From: Pantoea alhagi | GTDB lineage: Bacteria > Pseudomonadota > Gammaproteobacteria > Enterobacterales > Enterobacteriaceae | Assembly: GCF_002101395.1 (NCBI RefSeq) | Contig: NZ_CP019706.1 | Location: forward strand, 2,790,001-2,854,000 | Length of the DNA stretch: 64,000 nt | Reading direction: 5' to 3' | In this document: positions 58,018 through 64,000 of the stretch, one piece after another | How the letters are laid out: every line of letters begins with the position of its first letter | Position numbering within the stretch: the stretch's first letter is position 1 | Made by a program: the position numbers and the translations under genes | The notes under the pieces: model-generated | Database searches by the model: none | Seen by the model: the letters and a program-made list of their open reading frames with translations, nothing else | Told to the model about the DNA's origin: nothing

Positions 58018-60027
58018 TCAGCTCACCGGCTTGCCTTTCAGTAGTTTCCGCACCCAGTAACGATTGGGGTTAAGAGCCGCCAGCGTATCGCGATCCAGCG
58101 GTATCGGCTCATCGCACAGCTGCGCCGCAAGGACTTCAGCCGCCAGCGGGCCGCTGCATAAACCGCGTGAGCCCAGCGCGCCCAGCACAAACAATCCCGA
58201 CCATGTTGGAGCCGGCGTTATCTCTGCCAGCGCGTCGCGCTGCTGCGGCAGATCGGCATAGCACGCTAAAAGCGACTCATAATCCGGCAGATTGCCCGCC
58301 ATCGGTAAGTGATCGCGTGTTGCGCAGCGCACGCCATTGCGGGCCTCACCGGCGCTCACGTCTACCGCTTGCGTCCACTCACTCGCGGGCAGACAGTGCC
58401 GTAGCCGCTGAAGGTTCTCCTGCTGATCCTCTTCACGATAATGCACCGAGGTATCGCCACGATGATAGCTGGCACCAATGCAGTGGGTATTAAACTGCGG
58501 GCTGACCGGCGTCAGATAACCTTCATAACACAACACCTGCCTGAGTTCGGTTAAGCCGGGCGCGGTTGGGATATGGCTCACCTGGCCGCTGACCGGATAG
58601 ACCGGCAGTTTAGCGCTTTGCGCCAGCGCGCTAATGGCATGACCATTCGCCAGCACCAGGTTCTGATGCTGCCGATCCGGCGCGTTGGCAAATCGTAGCC
58701 GCCAGCCGTTATCCGTTTCTTCCAGCTGCTCTAAGCGATGTTGCCAGTAAACCTGTAGTCCCTGCTGTTGAGCCAGCGTAAACAGCGCCGTGGTGAGCTC
58801 TGCCGGGGCCAGCCAGCCGCCAGCAGGATAATGAATGCCGCTGCAGCCGAGCGTCACGCCTGCAAGCTGTTCGGCCTGCCCGACATCCACGCCCTGCGCC
58901 AGAGCTTCAGGCAGCGCCATTGCCAGCATGTGCTGAATTTTATCGTGACTCTTTTGATCCCACGCCAGCTGCGTCACGCCGCACCAGTCATGGGCAAAAG
59001 CCACCGGCAGGCTGTCATAGAGCCGCCGTGCAAAGCTGAAGGCGGCGGGGAAAAACTGAGCCAGCGCCGGATCGTGCTGGTTAAGCAGTGGATAGAGCGC
59101 GCCCTGGCGGTTGCCGGAGGCGTTTTGCGCCGGCGCATCGTCAGCACAGTAGAGCGTAACCTGTTTGCCACGGCGCAGCAGCGCCAGCGCCAGAAGTATG
59201 CTGGCAATACCGCCGCCGATAAGGGCAATCTCCTCGCCAGCGGCAGGAGTACGCGCATACCAGGGAGCGGAAGGGGGCAGAGCAGGCGCATCAGCCAGCA
59301 TACCGCACAGCATTTCACGTTTGTGACCAAAACCTTTGCGCCTGGTCACTGCAAAGCCCGCCTGTTGCAGCCCACGCCGCACAAAACCTGCGGCGGTAAA
59401 GGTCGCGAAGCTGCCGTCAGCGCGTGCCAGCCGCGCCATCGTCTCAAACAGCGCGGGCGTCCACATCTCCGGGTTTTTAGAGGGCGCAAAGCCATCAAGA
59501 AACCAGGCATCCACGCTACGCTGCAGGCTGTCATCAAAATGATGAATAAGCGTATTAACATCGCCAAACCAGAGATCCAGCGTGACGCGCCCGCCATCCA
59601 ACAGCAAACGATGGCATCCAGGCAGCGCCAGCGGCCACTGCTGACGCAGCTGTGCAGCGTATGGCTCCAGTTCTGGCCAGCGTCTGTGAGCGGCTGCGAG
59701 GTCCTGCTGGGTCAGCGGAAACTTCTCCATGCTGATAAAGTGCAGGCGCTGCAAAGTTGCCTGTGGGTGCGCCTGATGAAAGCGATCAAAGGCGCGCCAC
59801 AGCGTCAAAAAATTAAGACCGGTGCCAAAACCGGTTTCTGCGGCAACAAATAAGGCGCGTGAATGCGTGGCAAAGCGGGCGGGTAGCTTATTGCCGCCCA
59901 GAAAGACATACTGGGTCTCTTCCAGGCCGTTCTGGTTAGAAAAATAGACATCATCAAATTCTCGGGATACAGGTGTACCCTGATCGTTCCAGTCCAGTTT
60001 TGCATGTTCTATCGGAATGTTTTTCAA
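58018..60027 (-). CDS. mnmC: Bifunctional tRNA modification enzyme MnmC
   Basis: Completes mnm5s2U synthesis at tRNA wobble uridine: the C-terminal FAD domain converts cmnm5U to nm5U, and the N-terminal SAM domain methylates it to mnm5U. It has 669 residues (E. coli 668). The methyltransferase half includes VYFSNQNGLEETQYVFLGGN and ETGFGTGLNFLTLW. The oxidoreductase half begins near residue 262 with IALIGGGIASILLALALLRR. It is divergent from fabB. Confidence 0.97.
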   Translation of the reverse strand: MKNIPIEHAKLDWNDQGTPVSREFDDVYFSNQNGLEETQYVFLGGNKLPARFATHSRALFVAAETGFGTGLNFLTLWRAFDRFHQAHPQATLQRLHFISMEKFPLTQQDLAAAHRRWPELEPYAAQLRQQWPLALPGCHRLLLDGGRVTLDLWFGDVNTLIHHFDDSLQRSVDAWFLDGFAPSKNPEMWTPALFETMARLARADGSFATFTAAGFVRRGLQQAGFAVTRRKGFGHKREMLCGMLADAPALPPSAPWYARTPAAGEEIALIGGGIASILLALALLRRGKQVTLYCADDAPAQNASGNRQGALYPLLNQHDPALAQFFPAAFSFARRLYDSLPVAFAHDWCGVTQLAWDQKSHDKIQHMLAMALPEALAQGVDVGQAEQLAGVTLGCSGIHYPAGGWLAPAELTTALFTLAQQQGLQVYWQHRLEQLEETDNGWRLRFANAPDRQHQNLVLANGHAISALAQSAKLPVYPVSGQVSHIPTAPGLTELRQVLCYEGYLTPVSPQFNTHCIGASYHRGDTSVHYREEDQQENLQRLRHCLPASEWTQAVDVSAGEARNGVRCATRDHLPMAGNLPDYESLLACYADLPQQRDALAEITPAPTWSGLFVLGALGSRGLCSGPLAAEVLAAQLCDEPIPLDRDTLAALNPNRYWVRKLLKGKPVS

Positions 60028-60104
60028 CGGGAATGGCTCACTTATCAGGCAGTGCCGCGATTTTAGCGAGAGCGGTCACATCACGCAAATTTACGCAACT
60101 ATTT

Positions 60105-60140
60105 TGCTGATCGGACTTGTTCGGCGTACAAGTGTAAGCT
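60105..60140 (+). promoter_or_regulatory. FadR- and FabR-type sites at the fabB promoter
   Basis: TGCTGATCGGACTTGTT (60105-60121) is a FadR-like box (11 of 17). The adjoining GGCGTACAAGTGTAAGCT (60123-60140) matches the FabR palindrome of E. coli fabA/fabB. The promoter TTGTTC-17-TAGAGT (60117-60145) overlaps both. This fits FadR activation and FabR repression of fabB. Confidence 0.75.
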
Positions 60141-60185
60141 AGAGTGCCTGTCAAAACCTAATTATGATGATGGAAGAGGTATTTG

Positions 60186-61403
60186 ATGAAACGTGCAGTG
60201 ATTACTGGCCTGGGAATCGTTTCCAGCATTGGCAACAACCAGGAAGAAGTCCTGGCATCTCTGCGTGAAGGTCGCTCTGGTATTACCTTCTCTCAGGAGA
60301 TGAAAGATTCCGGCATGCGTAGTCACGTCTGGGGTAACGTTAAGCTTGATACCACCGGCCTCATCGATCGCAAAATCGTGCGTTTTATGAGTGATGCGTC
60401 CATTTATGCCTATCTTTCAATGGCTGAAGCGATTAAAGACGCTGGGCTGAGCGATGAAACGTACCAAAATAATCCGCGTGTGGGCCTGATTGCCGGTTCC
60501 GGCGGCGGTTCTCCTCGTTTCCAGGTGTTTGGCGCCGATGCTATGCGTAGCCCGCGCGGCCTGAAAGCAGTGGGTCCATATGTAGTAACCAAAGCGATGG
60601 CCTCTGGCGTTTCCGCCTGCCTGGCGACGCCGTTCAAAATCCACGGCGTTAACTACTCCATTAGCTCCGCCTGCGCCACTTCCGCGCACTGTATCGGTAA
60701 CGCGGTAGAGCAGATCCAGTTGGGTAAACAGGACATCGTTTTTGCCGGCGGCGGCGAAGAGCTGTGCTGGGAAATGGCCTGTGAGTTTGATGCCATGGGC
60801 GCGCTGTCTACCCGTTATAACGACACGCCGGAAAAAGCGTCCCGTACTTATGATGCCAACCGTGACGGCTTTGTTATCGCTGGCGGCGGCGGCATGGTAG
60901 TGGTTGAAGAGCTGGAACATGCGCTGGCGCGTGGCGCGCATATCTACGCAGAGATCGTGGGCTACGGCGCGACCTCCGACGGCGCTGATATGGTTGCACC
61001 GTCAGGTGAAGGCGCAGTGCGCTGCATGAAAATGGCGATGCAGGGCGTGGATACCCCTATCGACTATATCAACACCCACGGCACCTCAACGCCGGTTGGC
61101 GATGCGAAAGAGCTGGGTGCGATTCGTGAAGTGTTTGGCGAGAACCAGCCGGCCATTTCCGCAACCAAAGCCATGACCGGTCACTCCCTGGGTGCCGCAG
61201 GCGTACAGGAAGCGATCTACACCCTGCTGATGCTGGAGCACGGTTTTATCGCGCCAAGTATTAACGTTGAAGAACTGGATCCGGTGGCGGAAGGAATGAA
61301 CATCGTTACCACGCCAACCGAACGTCAACTGACCACGGTGATGTCCAACAGCTTCGGGTTTGGCGGCACCAACGCAACGCTGACGCTGCGTAAATATCAG
61401 TAA
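60186..61403 (+). CDS. fabB: 3-oxoacyl-ACP synthase I (KAS I) FabB
   Basis: A condensing enzyme required for elongating unsaturated fatty acids. The ATG at 60186 (GAGG 8 bases upstream) gives 405 residues, against 406 in E. coli. The catalytic triad is C163 (SSACATSAHCIG), H298 (NTHGTSTP) and H333 (MTGHSLGAAG). The C-terminal NSFGFGGTNATL is conserved. A terminator follows at 61413. Confidence 0.98.
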   Translation: MKRAVITGLGIVSSIGNNQEEVLASLREGRSGITFSQEMKDSGMRSHVWGNVKLDTTGLIDRKIVRFMSDASIYAYLSMAEAIKDAGLSDETYQNNPRVGLIAGSGGGSPRFQVFGADAMRSPRGLKAVGPYVVTKAMASGVSACLATPFKIHGVNYSISSACATSAHCIGNAVEQIQLGKQDIVFAGGGEELCWEMACEFDAMGALSTRYNDTPEKASRTYDANRDGFVIAGGGGMVVVEELEHALARGAHIYAEIVGYGATSDGADMVAPSGEGAVRCMKMAMQGVDTPIDYINTHGTSTPVGDAKELGAIREVFGENQPAISATKAMTGHSLGAAGVQEAIYTLLMLEHGFIAPSINVEELDPVAEGMNIVTTPTERQLTTVMSNSFGFGGTNATLTLRKYQ

Positions 61404-61412
61404 TCGTTTAAT

Positions 61413-61442
61413 GAAAAGCCCGGCGAAAGCCGGGCTTTTTTG
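61413..61442 (+). terminator. Terminator after fabB
   Basis: GAAAAGCCCGGC, a GAAA loop and GCCGGGCTTTTTT form a strong intrinsic terminator 10 bases after the stop codon. Confidence 0.92.
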
Positions 61443-61573
61443 TATCTGCAATCTGCTATCGTCATGATATTGCGTAAACTCTCACGTTACCAACGCATTC
61501 AGACCAGTGCTCTGCTGGCGTGATGGGCGCGGTAACTGACCTGCGTCCGCAATATTCAGGAGATACGTGACGA

Positions 61574-62770
61574 ATGTCCGAGACGACAATCAATTCATCT
61601 TCCCGGAGTACGGCTTTAGTTGCCTGTACCTCCTTCGCAGTATTTTTAACCTATCTGACCGCAGGCCTGGCGCTGCCGGTTATTCCGCTGTTTGTACATC
61701 AGGAGCTGGGCTACAGCAACCTTATGGTTGGCGTGGCGGTAGGCATCCAGTTTTTCGCCACGCTGTTGACGCGTGGACTGGCCGGCAAGCGGGCCGATCG
61801 CCACGGTGCAAAAATCACTACCCAGCAGGGCATGATGGCAATCGCATTGGTTGGCGTCGCCTATTTGCTGGCGGCTCAGCTGGCGCTGCCAGCGGCAGGA
61901 AAATTCGCGCTGCTGGCGCTGGGCCGACTGCTGTTAGGGTTTGGCGAAAGCCTGCTGTTGACCGGCAACATGACCTGGGGACTGGGGCTGGTCGGGCCGA
62001 AGCGCTCCGGCCTTGTAATGTCCTGGAACGGCATGGCCATCTACGGCGCGCTGGCGGCTGGCGCGCCGCTGGGGCTGTGGATCCATGCGCACTGGGGGTT
62101 TAGCGGGCTGGGCGTCGTTGCGCTTGTCCTGCCGCTGCTGGCACTGGCGTTGAACAGCAGGATCCGGGCGGTTCCAACCCAGAGCGGCGAACGCCCATCG
62201 CTGTGGCGCGTGGTGGGACAAATTTTGTCACCGGGCAGCGCGCTGGCGCTGCAGGGCGTGGGTTTTGCGGTAATCGGCACCTTTACTTCGCTATGGTTTG
62301 CAGAGCGTCACTGGGGCAATGCGGGTTTTGCCCTGAGCGCCTTTGGCGGTGCTTTTGTATTGATGCGCATCTTTTTTGGCAACTTGCCTGACCGTTTGGG
62401 CGGCGTTCGCGTTGCGGTAGCTTCACTGGCCATTGAGGCGGCTGGACTGGTGCTGCTGGGATTTTCATTCAACGGCTGGATGGCGCTGGCGGGCGCAGCG
62501 CTGACCGGCTGCGGCTGTTCACTGGTCTTCCCGGCGTTGGGCGTGGAAGTGGTGAAACGCGTAGCGCCTCAGGTGCGAGGCACGGCGCTGGGCGGATTCG
62601 CTGCCTTTCAGGATGTGGCCTACGGCATCAGCGGACCGCTGACCGGCCTGCTGGCGACCTCGCTGGGGTATGGCTCGGTTTATTTTGCCGCTGCCGCATG
62701 CGCTTTGCTTGGCCTGCTGCTGTCACTGTTAATGGTGCGTCAGGTAAAAACGCCATCCGCACTATCATAG
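61574..62770 (+). CDS. yfcJ: MFS transporter YfcJ
   Basis: A 398-residue MFS protein with 12 hydrophobic segments, matching E. coli YfcJ (UPF0226 family): LPVIPLFVHQELGYSNLMVG, GLVMSWNGMAIYGALAAGAP and VVKRVAPQVRGTALGGFAAF are diagnostic. E. coli YfcJ and its relatives have been linked to export of arabinose and other compounds; the substrate here is unknown. The ribosome-binding site AGGAG is 11-12 bases from the ATG at 61574, longer than usual. It follows fabB, as in E. coli. Confidence 0.9.
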   Translation: MSETTINSSSRSTALVACTSFAVFLTYLTAGLALPVIPLFVHQELGYSNLMVGVAVGIQFFATLLTRGLAGKRADRHGAKITTQQGMMAIALVGVAYLLAAQLALPAAGKFALLALGRLLLGFGESLLLTGNMTWGLGLVGPKRSGLVMSWNGMAIYGALAAGAPLGLWIHAHWGFSGLGVVALVLPLLALALNSRIRAVPTQSGERPSLWRVVGQILSPGSALALQGVGFAVIGTFTSLWFAERHWGNAGFALSAFGGAFVLMRIFFGNLPDRLGGVRVAVASLAIEAAGLVLLGFSFNGWMALAGAALTGCGCSLVFPALGVEVVKRVAPQVRGTALGGFAAFQDVAYGISGPLTGLLATSLGYGSVYFAAAACALLGLLLSLLMVRQVKTPSALS

Positions 62771-62797
62771 CGCTTATCACTACTGGCGGGCATAGAT

Positions 62798-64000
62798 TCA
62801 GAACAGGGCCGCCAGCCGGTTCACGCCGCTGATGATTTCCGCGCGCTCCAGCGCGGAAAACCCCAGCAGCCAGCCCTGCTGTTCCGGCATATCGTTAAGC
62901 CAGCAGGGTGCCAGACGCGGCAACAGCAGCTGTTGCGCCGCTGCCCGTGCGGTCAGTTCAGCTTCATCCCCTTTACGCAGTAAAACCGTCATCTGCAGGC
63001 CGCCACGGCAGGGCAGTATCTCCAGCTGATCGGGCAACAGGGTGGTAAGCCGCTCCTGCAACAGATCACGCCGGCTGTGATAAAGCTGGCGCATCAGCCG
63101 CAGATGCGCTGCGTAATGGCCCTGCTCAATAAAGGCTGTGGTCACCGCCTGCGGCAGTTGTGCGCTGTGCCCATCCATCACGCTTCGTAAACGGATCAGC
63201 GGCGTCACCAGCGGTTCAGGCACCACCATCCATGCCAGACGCAGCGAAGGGAACAGCGATTTGGAAAAGGTGCCAAGATAGATGGTGCGCTGTGGCGCCA
63301 GTCCCTGCATGGCGGGCATCGGCTGCGCGTCGTACCAGAATTCGCTGTCGTAATCATCTTCGATAATCCAGCTTTGCCGCTTTTCTGCCAGCGCCAGCCA
63401 CGCCAGCCGACGTTCAAGGCTAAGCGCCGGGCCAGCGGGATATTGATGCGAAGGCGTTAGGTAGATAAGCCGTGGCGTACCGTCGCCGGGTACGGCTCCC
63501 TGCTCATCAACCGCTACGCCAGTCACGCGCGCGCCTGCGCTATGAAAAGCGTGGCGCGCTCCGGGATAGCCCGGATTTTCCATCCATACCTCTTCGCCGC
63601 TGTCGAGCAGTAGCAGCGCCAGCATCTGTAATGCCTGCTGCGAGCTGGTTAACACCAGCAACTGCTCAGGCTCACAGCGCACGCCGCGCGCCTGAGCCAG
63701 CCAGGTGCTTAATGCCTGACGCAGCGGCAGCCAGCCTTGTGGATCGCCATAACGCATCAGGGCGTTACCATGCAGTTTTTGCTGGCGAGCAGTGAGCCTG
63801 CGCCAAAGCTCATGAGGAAATGCGCGCAGTTCCGGCGAGCCAGCGGCAAAAGCGTGAGGAAAGGGCGGATCCTGGCAGCCTCCGCTGGTGATGACCGTAG
63901 CTGCTCGTGCTGAAGGGGTAAAGGACAACGCGGCGGTGGATCTGCTGGCGGCGGGAGCGCGCACCGTAATAGCCACAAACGTTCCCTGGCCGGTTTTGCG
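62798..64000 (-). CDS. MocR/PdxR-type regulator, 5' end cut by window edge
   Basis: The frame is open through the right window edge. The first visible residues (RKTGQGTFVA) are the end of a GntR-type winged helix domain, followed by a linker and a full fold-type I aminotransferase domain of about 360 residues. The PLP lysine is in GTFSKSLFPSLRLAWMV, with DDYDSEFWYD and LTPSHQYPAG also typical. MocR proteins control vitamin B6, GABA, taurine or other amine genes; the target is outside the window. It is convergent with yfcJ. Confidence 0.88.
   Translation of the reverse strand, partial: RKTGQGTFVAITVRAPAASRSTAALSFTPSARAATVITSGGCQDPPFPHAFAAGSPELRAFPHELWRRLTARQQKLHGNALMRYGDPQGWLPLRQALSTWLAQARGVRCEPEQLLVLTSSQQALQMLALLLLDSGEEVWMENPGYPGARHAFHSAGARVTGVAVDEQGAVPGDGTPRLIYLTPSHQYPAGPALSLERRLAWLALAEKRQSWIIEDDYDSEFWYDAQPMPAMQGLAPQRTIYLGTFSKSLFPSLRLAWMVVPEPLVTPLIRLRSVMDGHSAQLPQAVTTAFIEQGHYAAHLRLMRQLYHSRRDLLQERLTTLLPDQLEILPCRGGLQMTVLLRKGDEAELTARAAAQQLLLPRLAPCWLNDMPEQQGWLLGFSALERAEIISGVNRLAALF

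Overview
The window reads as one continuous piece of an Enterobacterales core chromosome, most likely from the Erwiniaceae (Pantoea, Mixta or Erwinia type). Most genes match Escherichia coli K-12 genes end to end and keep the order of the zipA to fabB region. Three things point to Erwiniaceae rather than E. coli: an indole-3-pyruvate decarboxylase gene directly before glk, a complete ccm cluster between yfdC and mlaA, and several lineage genes of no known function. The assignment is inferred from remembered sequences; no search was run.

Layout. 1-7.9 kb: the 3' end of zipA, then ligA-ypeB, the divergent pair yfeH/yfeR, a FlxA-like gene, a Val-Val-Val-Lys tRNA operon with duplicated debris, gltX and yfeC. 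8-13 kb: a formate/nitrite-type channel, two tRNA-Ala genes followed by a seven-copy octamer repeat, nupC, mntH with an MntR-type box, and a ypeC-like gene with internal repeats. 13-21 kb: an aldo/keto reductase divergent from ipdC, then glk, the pyruvate-sensing pair ypdA/ypdB, alaC and the 23-residue ypdK. 21-25.4 kb: an EmrAB-like efflux pair divergent from an IclR regulator and a universal stress protein, with twin 19-bp palindromes between them. 25.4-30.9 kb: an accessory-flavoured stretch with small lipoproteins (one a 49-residue His-rich peptide), an SMP-30 lactonase, yhjX with YpdB-type repeats upstream, a secreted two-Cys protein and an AriR/YmgB-like protein.

30.9-37.1 kb is an integrated element at tRNA-Arg(CCU). 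It carries a tyrosine integrase, a P4-type primase fragment, a small HTH protein, an RNase A-like toxin with a putative immunity gene, three iteron-like repeats, and decayed podophage morphogenesis genes including a portal pseudogene. A degraded 5' half of tRNA-Arg lies at the far end, beside what looks like the old tRNA promoter.

37.2-64 kb returns to core: yfdC, ccmABCDEFGH plus a separate ccmI, mlaA, fadL, yfcZ, fadIJ, sixA, smrB, prmB-aroC-mepA-yfcA, epmC-yfcL, mnmC, fabB, yfcJ and a MocR-type regulator cut by the window edge. FadR-like boxes precede fadL, fadI and fabB, and a FabR-like palindrome precedes fabB, so fatty acid uptake, beta-oxidation and unsaturated fatty acid synthesis look co-regulated.

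The most interesting items are the toxin/immunity cargo with its satellite-like surroundings, the tRNA-Arg split by the element, the YpdAB-YhjX circuit reunited within 12 kb, the multi-copy operators upstream of the efflux pair, and two micro-proteins of 23 and 49 residues.
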